Source: Pyrocephalus nanus (taxonomy: Eukaryota; Chordata; Aves; Passeriformes; Tyrannidae). Taken from it: a stretch of DNA of 64,000 bases. The stretch is taken from NCBI GenBank assembly GCA_038380795.1, contig CM076260.1, positions 8,820,033-8,884,032 of the forward strand, read 5' to 3'. A program made the translations under genes and the position numbers. Under the pieces are notes generated by a model. The model saw only the letters and a list, made by a program, of their open reading frames with translations. It was not told the origin of the DNA and ran no database searches. Within the stretch, counting starts at the first letter, position 1. Each line of letters opens with the position of its first letter. Below, in pieces: positions 25,813-36,954 of the stretch.

Positions 25813-25855
25813 TTCTGCTTCAGCAGAATAGGGAGCTGCTTGAGCTCCCTATTCT
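25813..25855. repeat. Two overlapping perfect hairpins
   Basis: Hairpin 1: TTCTGCT (25813-25819) and AGCAGAA (25822-25828) around a 2-nt loop. Hairpin 2: AGAATAGGGAGCT (25825-25837) and AGCTCCCTATTCT (25843-25855), 13 perfect pairs around a 5-nt loop. They share the bases AGAA, so both stems cannot form fully at once. No terminator or gene context. Confidence 0.85.
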
Positions 25856-26532
25856 CAAATCAGAGTCACAACAATAGATTAGTTTCATTCTCATTCCCAT
25901 TTCATTTCCCTTGGTACCTTTTGGTGAACTCCAGTGACTATGGGAAAAGGGATTATTTACACAGTCTAGATCCAGGTAGAGATGAGGCTCTGCAAATGTT
26001 TATTTTATAGTTGGCAAATTCATTGCCTTTTGTGACTTACATTAACCCAAACAGTGATTAGCAGTCATGTAATTAACCTATTATGTAACCTGTCATATAG
26101 ATAACATCAGCCTGGATAGTACCTAAAAGCTTCAGTCTCATTTAGTACGTTGGAGTTTTTTCTCTAGTGAAGAAATAAAGGTGTTTGCAGGATTTCAGAA
26201 TCTCAGTAGATTAATAATTCAAAAGAAAAGTTTGCTGATTCCACCAGAAGTTTAGTGTTTGCTTAGTAAAGTTAAGAAAATTGTTTCCATTTAGCATTTC
26301 TTTCTGATTTGTAAAAATGACCATTTTCTACTGAAAACTTGATAAGATAGAGAGCTACTTTTAGTTAAGTAGATAGTAGAAAGCAGGTAAATAGGGAAAT
26401 ATAGCAAGAAACAGAATGCTTCCTACTTATAATACTCATTATAAGATTCTGTCCTGGCACTAATGGATCATGGTCTTCTTTAGTTATTTCTGAAAGATAG
26501 GAAAATTTGCTCAGAAATCATATTATTACAAG
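25856..26532. other. Unique non-coding sequence
   Basis: No recognised feature before the CR1 to the right. Confidence 0.55.
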
Positions 26533-26772
26533 TCATAGAGTAAACCAGGTTGGAAAAGACCTCTGAGATCATCAAGTAAAACTCTTGATCCAACACTTCT
26601 GTGGTTACCAGACCATGGCACTAAGTGCTACATCCAGTCTCATCTTAAAATCTTCCAGGGACAGTGGATCCACCACCTCCCTGGGAAGCCCATTCCAATG
26701 TCTGATTACTCTCTCTGTAAAAAATTTCTTCCTAATACCCAACCTAAACCTCCCCTGGCAGAGATTAAGACC
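26533..26772 (-). mobile_element. CR1 LINE 3'-end fragment, antisense
   Basis: Begins with TCATAGAG, then ACCAGGTTGGAAAAGACCTC, TGAGATCATCAAGTAAAACT, ACCATGGCACTAAGTGC, CCACCACCTCCCTGGGAAGC and CCCATTCCAATGTCTGATTA, and fades after CCTCCCCTGGCAGAGATTAA. This is the avian CR1 subfamily whose 3' end reads GACCTCTGAGATCATC, distinct from the copies at 7871 and 35636. 5'-truncated, about 240 bp. Confidence 0.93.
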
Positions 26773-29700
26773 ATTACAGAGCTTAAGTCACAATATCTTA
26801 TGAGAAGTAAAATTTTAAATCTGAATCAGTATTTTCTCACATCCATGACCTATTCTGGAGAACAGCAAGTAAGTTATGATCCATCTGCAACCTATTCTTA
26901 ATAACAAATGTTACTAGCAGCTCATTTTGACAGAGTATGGGAAATATGAACAAGCAGTTCAGAACTGGTCAGAAATGGAATAAGTATATATCTCTCTATT
27001 TTTCTCTATCGTTTCTCTTGAATTTCGTAATTTGATTTTTTTTCTAGCAGCTTTGTTTGGTTTAAAAAATACAGAAGGAGCTATGGAGGAAGGACTCTTG
27101 GAATGCCATCTATGTTCTGAGAGGGGGAAACTTTGTATTTTCATTTTATAAATCTCAGCTTTGAACGGAGCATAGTCTGATGGTCAAGGGAGAAAATGCT
27201 GAAAGAAGACAAAAGAAATAAACTTAAACATTACTAAGTTCCAGTTTGCATTTGAACTTCTGCCTCAGGCTTTCATTTTATATTTAATACTGTTTCCTGG
27301 GTCTAATTTCTCCAAAAGAAGGAGTGAAAAAAGATAGAGACCCTATAACACTAAAAAGTCTGCTTGTGGTTATATTTATTGGTTAAGTGGCTCCCTCTCT
27401 TTGAAGTTCATTTGCTGTGAAGTTCTGAAGAAATGAGGTGTTTCACATCCAGAACATTCTCAGATACCACTGGTGGGTACCAACAGGAGTTTAGTGCTCC
27501 TGACTTGCTTGTCCTTCCCTCTTCTTACATTTTCTCTCCAGCTCTCCATACCCATGCAGAGAGTGATCTCAGGAGAATGGAGCAAATGTTGCAAAGTGAA
27601 TGTTTTTGCTTTCAAAGGTTTCTACTCCATCTCTGAAGACAAAGAAGTCCTGCATGGTCTGTGAAGAGGTTCTGTTGCTGTTATTTCAAATGCATTTAAG
27701 TGTTACATGAAACACATCTTAAGTGCTACTTAAAACACATTTTAATCCCTAAGTTGAGCACATCTACACTTGCACACCATGTATATAAGGCAATGAATCG
27801 TTATGGCTTCACACTGAAGCAGAATCCTGATTTATATTCCTAATCCTACAGCTACTTTTCCACTTCTGAGGAAGTTCTGACTTTGCTTATCTTCCATAAA
27901 AAGGATTATGACAGGAATTTCTTGTCATCAAGGGAAGTTATGTGGCTAATTAACTTATATTTGTAATGTCTTTTTTATGGCACTTGTATGAAAAACCTTA
28001 CATTGCTGTTGTAATGAGTTTGCTCTCCTCCTATCAACTGCAAATGAAGCAGTGGCTGTTTAATACTGAAGCATATTTCTACTCTTAATTATGGGCTAGA
28101 TTATTATCACCCTCAGCCCAGCTTGAAGGTACTCTCTTCTTTGCAATATCCATTTCTCAGGTTTGTGCTGTTAGGTTCAGCTAATTTATTTCTGTAATTG
28201 GAAAGGAAGTGAGTTTGAGGAGGCATCACTGTGCTTCATCTTGCCCATCAGGGCTGAATAGCTTGTGGTCATTTGAATGTGTTAAGTATCCCGGAGTGCA
28301 GTCAGGAAAAGCACTGTAAAATGTAAATTGCATTGCAATGAAAATGTAGCAGCTGTTAGGAAGAGTGAAGAACAGGACTGAAATGCAGGTGAGCTTCAGC
28401 TCAAAGGCTGTGCTCAGTGCCATGGGCCTCTCAAACCCAGCACTAATCCATTTCTGACTCCTACTATTTGCAACATCCTATTTCCTTCATTTTATTTGGA
28501 AGTTAATTACAGGACCCAGCAGCTCTTTTGGCTCACTAATATTTCGGTGAAAAGTATTGAGGCATTATGAGACTAGTTGCAAGGGAGATTATCAAGAGTC
28601 AGAGAAGTGTAATAATCAAGGGATTTCTTTGTTAATAAAGAACTCAATGAAAAACAAATTAGTTAACAGCACACTGAGTTGAAATCTTGCTAATGGCAAA
28701 TTTTGAAATTAATTAAAAAAAACAAACTCGAAGACACTTTAAAGTTTAGCATAGCCCCAAAATTATGCAGAAAATTTGTAAAAATTTAGATCTCCAATTC
28801 ATCTTCATAGGTGTGCAGATGAACCTCATTGGTATAACATCTGAACACTTCTATCATGCTATTTTAAAAATTGGAAATCAGAAACCATGGGGTTTGAAAT
28901 TAAAAACTCAGTGATATTGTCATACTAAAATCCACACTTATCCACAGTTGCATTACATCTTCATATGAATGTTTAGGAATCATGTTAAGGAGAAGACATA
29001 GCCTGTGCTTTATCTACAGATAGGACAAGCACAGTGTGGCTGCATCTGCTCCTGGTACGTCAAGAAAGAGGCTTCCAGTTCTACAAGATGCTCAGTGTGT
29101 GGCACACCAAGGTAGAGCAGGCACAATTGGTCTAGCATTGGCAGAATAATCCCTACAGCACATGGCTTTCCAGTGTGAACTGAAATCTAGATCCTCTCAG
29201 AGACTTTCTCAAAGCAGTAGCTTGGAATCTGTATCATCCTGCTTTTTGCTGACTGAAATACATGAGCCAGAGGGACAAACTTTCCCTTAACAGCTATCGA
29301 GGAGCAACCCACAATGGTTTTCTCCAGAATCCAGTAGTTTTCCCCTTGCCAACTAATGTATATTTCAGCCAACATGATGCTGGCTTTGTAAGCTCAATAG
29401 ACAAGAGCTCACTTTGTATTAGTGTTTGCGTTCCCAAATGAAACATTCACATGATAATGATAACGCAGCATAAGAATTTGTCCACATTTACTTTCCTTCA
29501 TGTTCATGGATTGTGTGAAGGTTTACATTATATTTACATGAAGTCATGCATCAGTGCCTGGGCATTTCCTCCATTCTGTCTATTACAGTTTTCAAATGAA
29601 AATATAATGCACAAATATTTTGCCTCAAGACAACAGATGCATCCTCATAAACACGAATCAGGAAGGGAAGTGGTTTTTTTATCTTGATAATTCTAACTGT

Positions 29701-29783
29701 AAGTGATAAAACATCATGGGTTGGGTCCTCAAAAATCATAAGCGTGTCTTAAAGAGCACAAGAATAGGAAAACTTACACTACC
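26773..29783. other. Unique non-coding sequence
   Basis: No gene was recognised. Contains the 23-bp imperfect tandem duplication listed separately. TAAT-rich sequence at 28480-28760 resembles neither a repeat nor a coding exon. Confidence 0.6.
27698..27743. repeat. Imperfect 23-bp tandem duplication
   Basis: AAGTGTTACATGAAACACAT + CTT is followed directly by AAGTGCTACTTAAAACACAT + TTT, with 19 of 23 positions identical. An older local duplication. Confidence 0.8.

Positions 29784-29811
<28 letters not shown>
29784..29811. repeat. Poly-T run (28 T)
   Basis: Twenty-eight uninterrupted T bases, the longest homopolymer of the window. A retroposon tail on the minus strand is possible, but the sequence to the right has no AATAAA-type signal close by and no recognised body. 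Confidence 0.9.
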
Positions 29812-29814
<3 letters not shown>

Positions 29815-30207
29815 TTGAGTATTGAGGTACACTTGGGATATATTTTCAAACTTTTTTTTTTCAACCATGAAGGATAAAAACTTGGGTGTTTTGAAAGAAA
29901 AACTTTCCAATACTTCTGCACATATTTCAGTCACAAAGTTAGGTTTGAATAAATACATCATTATTTAATTTGACCTTCATACTAAGATCATGATGGCAAG
30001 GGGTTTGTCATATTTTTGCAGGAAAAGAAACATGGCACATAATAAGCAAATCAGGGTTTTGTAATGAAAACTTCTTTCAGCAAGACATGCAATTCGCTTG
30101 CAGTCTCCTGAAAATGCCATGTAGAGGTGAGTTCATTTCACCTAATCCAAGTTTGTTGTTTGGTATCTGTAATTGAAGAGATTCATATCACCTAGTTCTA
30201 TCTGTTT
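29812..30207. other. Unique non-coding sequence
   Basis: No recognised feature apart from a second short T run near 29852-29860. Confidence 0.55.
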
Positions 30208-30370
30208 TGTAGGTGTCTAACCTAAATAAGCTGCTAAGGCTCCTCTTATGGTTAATGGAGAGTGACAGGAACTTCCAGACTGCAATTCATTCCACCTGTC
30301 ATAGGCACGTGGCCTGGAAAAGAGCAAGTGTTTCCACAGCCTCCCCTGATTTTACAGGAAGGTTGAGACA
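30208..30370. repeat. Possible ancient palindromic interspersed repeat (MITE-like)
   Basis: TGTAGGTGTCTAACCTAAAT, TAAGGCTCCTCTTATGG, CATAGGCACGTGGCCTGGAA and CCACAGCCTCCCCTGATTTT followed by CAGGAAGGTTGAGACA. These follow, in order, a diverged form of the old amniote repeat with TAGGCACCTAA...GTGGCCTGA and a central CAGCTCCCA/TGGGAG palindrome. This is the same general type suspected at 5138. Family name not assigned. Confidence 0.4.
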
Positions 30371-32079
30371 ACTCATTCCCACCAGTATTTTTCAGACAGC
30401 TGAGGTCAGTTGTGAGGGATCCCACCACAAATACCTTTCCAAGTACCACTGCTCCCATGTGTGAGCTGGATTCACAGTCAGAACCTGAACCAAAACCTGG
30501 TACTGGGTAGTTAAAATGGAGCCAAATTTTTGTGCTTCTATGCATTTGACAGCTTATGAAACAATTTAGTTTGTAATACATTTGCTTAAATGAAAACCTG
30601 ATTAATTCCACTGTACTGACTTATTAGAACTAATAGGTTTTGTTACATGTGTTGCAATTTAAGCATTGTTAATTATTCAGAGCTGAATATCACAAAACAT
30701 TTGTCATGAATATTTGCACACATTTTAAACAAAATTGTCCTTGGCAGTGTTTGCAACAGTTAAATATTTGATTTTCATGTATATTTGTGTGAGACAATTT
30801 TCTTTTCACGAATATCAGCAGAAAGTGAATCTCACATGAAAATCCACACAAATATTTATTTAAGAAAATAGATGTACCTGCAATATACTTGCCAGCATCT
30901 TTGAGAATCAGTGAAAGGAATAGTTATGCAACCAGCAAATCTATTTGAAATATATTAATAACTTCTGTAGATGTCACTAGGAAGAAGATGGGAATGGTAG
31001 TCATTATGTAGCACTGCATTCAAGGGAAAAATGCCTCAGTATCCATTTGGTAATATCTAAATCACATAATAATACAGAATCTCCAGATTCAGGGAAACAA
31101 CTCTGGATCTGATAGACAGACAAGCCACTGGGACATTCACAGGGACTACACAATACGCTGGGGCCCTTCTCTGCAGTGGTGCCAGCTATGCATCCTGTTG
31201 CCTGGAGTGAGGTTTCTGGTGTTTCCATATGAGACAAAGGGAGTGGGAGGAATACTGAACATGTCAGAGAGTGACAGCCTTTGACACCAGTCTATCATAT
31301 GGCACAGTGGTTGATATTCATCAAACTCTGGATTTCCATGGCATAGGTATTTGCACCAAACCTCAATTACTCTCTTTAAACTGAATAAAGAGACTCTCAT
31401 ACCCAAACCTGTAGTGAAGCTTAGGAAGGAGTGAGACATATTTTTCAAGTGTATCTACATTTCAAATCTTAAATTACACAGTCAGTTGACTCAACTTTCC
31501 TTACTGCTTCAAGAACCTATTACCTTCTTCATATAAGCCAGTTGAATATTCTTTTACCTGAGCTTTTTGTCTTCCAAGATGACCCAAGGTCAATCTGGGG
31601 ATAGGAAGCCCCAGAGAAAATTTCATACAAGCAATATGAGTTTGTGGTGCACACAGCTCTCAAGTCCAATAGAACAGATGTCACAGCTCCAAACCACCTT
31701 GTAGAGTGCACAGCACATACCATTATCCTCCTGATATTAAAACACCATTCATTGTGGCACAGCCACTGTGTCATTTCAGTCATTTTGAATTAGGACAAAA
31801 TCACAATCTTCTAGGGCCAAGTGCTCAAACGTGTGGAAGAAGACTGTGCTTCAGTGGGCAGCTGTGAGCAGCGTGGACATGATACAACCTGGCACCAAAG
31901 TACAACACTCTTCAGATGCATGAATGGGGTTATTGCTCCCCATTTTTAATAAAGGGATTCTAGACATCTTCATTATTGATATCTAGGGATAGGGGAGATA
32001 GTTCCCTATTGCCTTGGATGTCATACCTCTGTTTCTGCCTTTTCAGGAGAAGAAAAACCATTAGGAAGGAGATCAGGCC
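30371..32079. other. Unique non-coding sequence
   Basis: No gene or repeat was recognised. Frames at 31004-31448 and 31529-31783 (minus) have no identifiable pattern. Confidence 0.55.
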
Positions 32080-32245
32080 AGTGGGATGAACCAGCAGCTG
32101 TTGAGTGAGGAATGCACTGGCAGTTTCTCAGGACTAAAGAGAGCTGGTGCGTGAATCCAATGCCTGCTGCTCTTTGAGCTGGTGCCTGGACCAATAAACC
32201 TCCTGTTAAAATGAGCCTGCTGTGACTGTTTTGTTGGTATTTTTA
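32080..32245 (+). mobile_element. Possible LTR remnant with polyadenylation signal
   Basis: GCTGCTCTTTGAGCTGGTGC is followed by CTGGACCAATAAACCTCCTG (AATAAA at about 32193) and TTAAAATGAGCCTGCTGTGA. A GC-richer U3-like stretch running into CCAATAAACC resembles the R region of avian endogenous-retrovirus LTRs. No TG...CA ends, target-site duplication or internal region could be confirmed. Alternative: the 3' end of an unrelated processed transcript. Confidence 0.3.
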
Positions 32246-34964
32246 ATTTAAACAATAGCTAATTAAATATGAAAGCAATTAGTATTTCTGTTCAAACAGC
32301 TGTCATGTAATGTCTGGTGCTGCAGTTATGATTCCTTAGCAGCACTGCAAATGGTTTAGAAGCAAAGACTTTTAGGGAGGGAAGGCGAAATAGAGCAATA
32401 TTTACTATGGGCATTGCAAACCACTAGCAGGTGCATTTAGCTTTTGCTTCTTCTATGTGGGATGCTTATAAACATAAATATCTTTTGGATTCTGACGGGA
32501 CTTAAGTTACATTAAAATATACATGAAGGAAAGAAATGCAGTTGCTGATGTTGTCTTCCAGCTTTAACCGTGGAAGATTTTCCTCTGCAGGGTCTCAAAA
32601 CATCAGTGAAGAACAAAAGTATCATGATCTTCTTCCACTCTTGAAATTCTTCATACAGCCCAACTTAATGACAGCAAAATAAAGGGGGACAGTAAGGAAC
32701 TAATGAGGTATGAACCCAGCTGGAATCCCTGTTTTCCTCTTGGCAGAAGACTGCAGTTTGCACAAGGGAAAGCTAAAGCACTCTCATCTTTCCTACACTT
32801 CATACCCTATCCTGTAAGGTAGTGAAGCATCAGGGTTCTCTAGGCATGTGGTTTTACTGAAGACATCCTAGCAGTGACAGGATGGGCAGTAGCCTGGATG
32901 TGGCAGTGGAGGGGGGTCCTTGTGTGTGCCCTGACAAAGTGCAGCTCCTCTTTCACTTCTGATAATGTGTTTATTTGTCCCTGAAGCCCAGGGGCTGTGG
33001 TGCAGCTGCAGGCATGTATGGCTGACAGCATTGTGGGGGATCCACATGCCTTCTCTGTGCCAATCTTGTCCAGTATTCCTGCTTTGGAGAGAGCCCTTTG
33101 CAGCTTTAAAGCCCAAAGTTATACAAGTTCTACATTTACTGTCAGGGTCTGTGTCCTGACCCACTGGAGCTATACACTTGCCACTCATTACCTGTAGTTC
33201 ACCCTGTACTTTTGTATTTTGAGCTGTTAAGTGTACTTGATCAGATGTTTTTTTTTCACAAACTATTAGCAAGGATTCCACAATATTTTAGGTTCTTACT
33301 GATATTACCATGTCTTTCTTTGTTGAGCCATCTACTAACTTAATGATACAGTTAAACAGAACTCCCATCACTACAAATTCCAAGAATATGGGGAAAAATG
33401 TATTCTTAAAGCAGACCTCTAGCTGGTCTAAATCAGCACAGTTTCCTACAAATTAAAAGCTCAATTTCATTTACTGTGACTGAGAACCAAGCCTACATCT
33501 GGCTTTGGTTGGCAAGCATACAAAAGAACCTCATTACTTCCAAGTTTTTTATTGTGAATAAATAATTGGCATTGATCTATGTTCAGTCACCTTCTATACA
33601 TTATTAAACACTTGTTTACTAAACAACCTTTACAGTTTAAAAACAACAACCAAAAACTTCACTGAAAAATGCATCACATCTCAGTAAAAATCAACCCAAG
33701 GAGTTTAGAGGTAAGGTGAGTGAAGTTCATTTAATTAAAAGATTGCTAGAGGGGAGACATTGGCAGATCAATTTTTTAAGTTTGTGGAATTATGCACTGA
33801 TATGCAAGTTTAAAGCTGCTGCCTCTGATTGCAGAATATAACAAATGGGAAACATTATATATTTATGAGTCATTCAATATCTTCCCCCCTGTTTTCAACT
33901 CGTTTATTGGAAAAGAAAAAATACCCATTCGAAGTTGTGACAGCCCGAGTTAAACAGACATTACCAAAATATATATAAGGAGGTGTTAACGTACTTTTCA
34001 ACATGAAATTCTAATTGAAACTTCCACACTGTGGGAAGCCAGGGAATAAGTTTATGGCCTGGGGACATGGAGAAACTGCTTTATAAGAAATTGCCTTTTT
34101 GATAATGAATATTAACTGATTATTTTTTAGGTTCATAATTTATTGAATAGGCTTCTACCATTTATTTGTACTTGGGGAATTTTAAGAACTCTGCAAAACT
34201 TTGAACCTTTTAGTTCCTCATTAAGGGGTATATGTAAAAAGTATACTTAGTGGAAATGTTAAAAAAAAAGTTTAATAACAAAGAGTCCTTTTAACTAATC
34301 GGTAGTCTGAGGACTAAAGATCTGCCAAGGCATATTGTTAAGCTACAACACATTGAGATACAAAGGATTTGGAAGATTCTTTAAACTCTGTAACAATAAT
34401 AATTGTGAAAAATGAAGTATCTTGGAATTTTAAATATTTGTATCATGATCATATAAATGGCCTTTTATGGGTTCACATAAAACCATGTTATTTTTATTAA
34501 TATTACTATTGTTGTTTATTATTATTGCAACATAACGCAACACTTACTCTGGTTAAAAGTCCCTTTGCATTTCCATTACATATTCCATTTTTGGAGGGGT
34601 TTATTACTCAGACATTAAAATTCTCCACAGGCTAGAAATTGGCAAAGGAGTTCACAGTCTAAAATAATCTATTTAATGGAAAAAAATGGAACAGAATTAA
34701 TCTGACTGGTTAGAAAAATGGTTGGGGAAACTCACTACTCCACTAAGTAGTACCTAAAGTTTGTTTATTATAATTCTCTTTTTAAATAGCTCTTGTTGTC
34801 TGGAAGCAAATCCATGAGCCTATTCCATTGGTCCTGATTCAGTTTTTGCCTGGGGACTAGTGATTTATATCCATTCAGACTTGATGCAAAACACTTATTT
34901 TGAATTTATGTCATCTTATATAGGTTCACATATCCGAATTTTGAATATGCAGGACAACAAGATA
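32246..34964. other. Unique non-coding sequence
   Basis: A minus-strand open frame of 137 codons (32868-33281) lies in a locally GC-richer stretch. It has Cys/His residues but no recognisable domain or start context, so it is not called. 33690-34300 is AT-rich with few repeats and is discussed as a possible conserved non-coding element. Confidence 0.55.
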
Positions 34965-35594
34965 TTGGGCCTCGAGTTATGGCCAGTGGGTCATACTCCA
35001 CAAGTTTGTCTATCATACCAGTTGGAACACAGGGCAGAAATCCCAGAACCAGAACTTTATCCAGTCTTAAAATCCTCCAAGGACAGAGACTGCAGAACCT
35101 CCATAGGAGTTGTTTCAACACTGACCTCCCACTGAAACCTTCTCATTTCGTGGATTAAGCCCACTCCTTCAGCCTCAGTACTACAGTAAGTGCTCCAGCC
35201 CCCAGCTATCCACTGAACTAACTGCAGTATATCAATGTCTTTCTTTTATTATAATGCCCAAAAGTGGATGCAGATTTGGGTTGACAAGAGCTGAGAAGAG
35301 GACAATCACTTCTCTGAGTCTCCTGGCTGTGTCCATGCTCATGCAGCCCAGGGTGTTAGTGGCCCTGGTTGCTGTTTTGGTCCCCTAGTGGCTTGTGCAA
35401 CTCCCTCTCCCTCTGTCTCCATGGGGTTTTTTCTGTACAGCAGCTATCCAGTTTCTGGGATTGCAAGGAGTTATTCTTTTCCAGACACTTGACTTTGCAC
35501 TACTACTTGTTGAATTTCACCAGTTTTCTGTCAAGTTATTCATCCAGTCTTCCAGATCCCTCTTGAAGGCAGTCTGGCTTTTAAGAATACCAAA
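34965..35594 (-). mobile_element. Old avian CR1, 3' part, interrupted by a younger CR1
   Basis: The + strand carries the reverse complement of CR1: TCAATGTCTTTCTTTTATTA, GAGAAGAGGACAATCACTTC, ATGCAGCCCAGGGTGTTAGT, GACTTTGCACTACTACTTGT and TGAATTTCACCAGTTTTCTG, up to AGATCCCTCTTGAAGGCAGT. It then stops at a younger CR1 and resumes at about 35884. Divergence is clearly higher than that of the inserted copy. The first ~150 bp (34965-35110) are the least certain. Confidence 0.88.
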
Positions 35595-35635
35595 GGATTA
35601 TAGAACGATTTGGGTTGGAAGAAACCTTATAGGTT
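35595..35635 (-). mobile_element. Extra 41-bp copy of a CR1 3' terminus
   Basis: TTATAGAACGATTTGGGTTG + GAAGAAACCTTATAGGTT repeats the first ~40 bp of the neighbouring CR1 (GGAATGGTTTGGGTTGGAAG). Either the 3' end was tandemly duplicated, or a minimal second CR1 insertion landed at the same place. Confidence 0.75.
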
Positions 35636-35883
35636 ATGGAATCATGGAATGGTTTGGGTTGGAAGGGATCTTAAAGATCATCTCATTCCAACCCCTCTGC
35701 CATAGGCAGGGTCACCTTTCTCTAGACCAGATTGTTCAAAGCTCCCTGCAACCTGGCCTTGAGCACTTCCAGGGGTGGGACATCCACATTCGCTTCTCTG
35801 GACAACCTGTTGCAGTGCCTCACCACTCTCATAGCAGAGAATTTCTTCCTAATATCTATTCTAAATCTACCATCATTCAGTTT
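35636..35883 (-). mobile_element. Younger CR1 inserted into the older CR1
   Basis: Begins ATGGAATCATGGAATGG, then TTTGGGTTGGAAGGGATCTT, AAAGATCATCTCATTCCAAC, GCAACCTGGCCTTGAGCACT, GTTGCAGTGCCTCACCACTC and GAATTTCTTCCTAATATCTA. It is the least diverged CR1 in the window, 5'-truncated to about 250 bp. The older CR1 continues on both sides, so this insertion is the later event. Confidence 0.94.
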
Positions 35884-36200
35884 TATTGACTCTTTTCCCC
35901 AAACTTAATGTCATCTGCATATTTGATAAGCGACCATTCTTTCAGGACATTGATAAAGACTTACTAAAGGCAAGACAAAAAATGCTTCTCTCTTTTTATC
36001 CACAAACCCAGTCATTTATTTTATCATAGAAGTTGCCCAGGTTGCTCAAACATATTTTACCCTTAAGAAATCCATTCTGACTGTTCCCAGTAACCTTCTC
36101 TTTCATCTGCCCAGAAACTTATTAAAAGAGGGCTGGCTCAATGATTTTTCTAGGGACCAAAGTGATGACGTTCATGCCCCTGGACTCAAAGTACCTTGGC
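35884..36200 (-). mobile_element. Old avian CR1, continuation after the nested insertion
   Basis: Resumes with CCAAACTTAATGTCATCTGC, ACATTGATAAAGACTTAC, TTTTATCATAGAAGTTGCCC, AATCCATTCTGACTGTTCCC, AGTAACCTTCTCTTTCATCT and TTTTCTAGGGACCAAAGTGA. These are in the order expected further 5' in CR1 ORF2 than the 34965-35594 part. Consensus sequence between about 35960 and 35990 appears deleted. Fades after about 36200. Confidence 0.85.
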
Positions 36201-36954
36201 AAACTGGAAATAAATTCATGTTTGTGTATCAGAAAATCTATTTTTGCACGTGTGCATGCTTGAAATACTTTGCTTACTGTCATTTAAAGACCTTATCACA
36301 TCAATAGGAGGAGAAGCCATTTATTCCAGTTTTGTATCTAAGATCATTGGAATTAATTAAGCTTTTGGATCAAGGGGTACAGTTCCTCAGTGTCACAATC
36401 ATCTCACCATATCATCACTTTCATAATGTAATCAAACTCTTACATTATTTTACATATATTCAGTGTATTTGATTTATTTTCCTTTCTTTTCACAATCTTC
36501 CTTGTGTGTAAAGACTGTTACATCAGCTGGTGTATAAATATCTTTGGCTTGGTCAGTAACTCTTTCCTTCTGTTCCGATTTCACTGCCTCTTTCTTCAAG
36601 ACAGGTGAATAAGCATCTGAACAATGTTCTAGATGAACACTCAGTTGTGCCTCAATCACAGATGTAAATGTTTTCTTTTCTTTCCCGGATGAACCCGTCC
36701 TGTTATATTATATGGCATTATTTAGTTAAAATTCTCCTGTAATTGCCCATAATTCCAAGGTGGTTTCCTTCCTCTGTGTTTTCTTGTTGATGGTTCCCCA
36801 CCTTATGGAAGAAATTCTTCCTGTTAAACTAAGCACACTCCATTGCACTTTGTACAAATTTACAATTAATATTGCTCATATTTCTTAGAACAGTCTTTAA
36901 TCTCCTTTTACCAACAATGGCTTCTAACATTGTACATTAGCAGCAGACTTGTGC
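36201..36954. other. Unique non-coding sequence
   Basis: No recognised feature. Parts could be repeat sequence too decayed to identify, since both neighbours are old CR1 fragments. Confidence 0.5.

Noticed and set aside
29784..29960. T28 run as the tail of a minus-strand processed pseudogene
   Set aside because: No coding similarity and no polyadenylation hexamer in the expected place on the minus strand.
32868..33281. 137-codon minus-strand frame with several Cys and His
   Set aside because: The residues are not spaced like a known metal-binding domain, the stretch is simply GC-richer, and a different minus-strand frame is open across part of it.
35395..35889. 164-codon plus-strand frame
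   Set aside because: It runs antisense through the nested CR1 cluster, so it is a by-product of the repeat.
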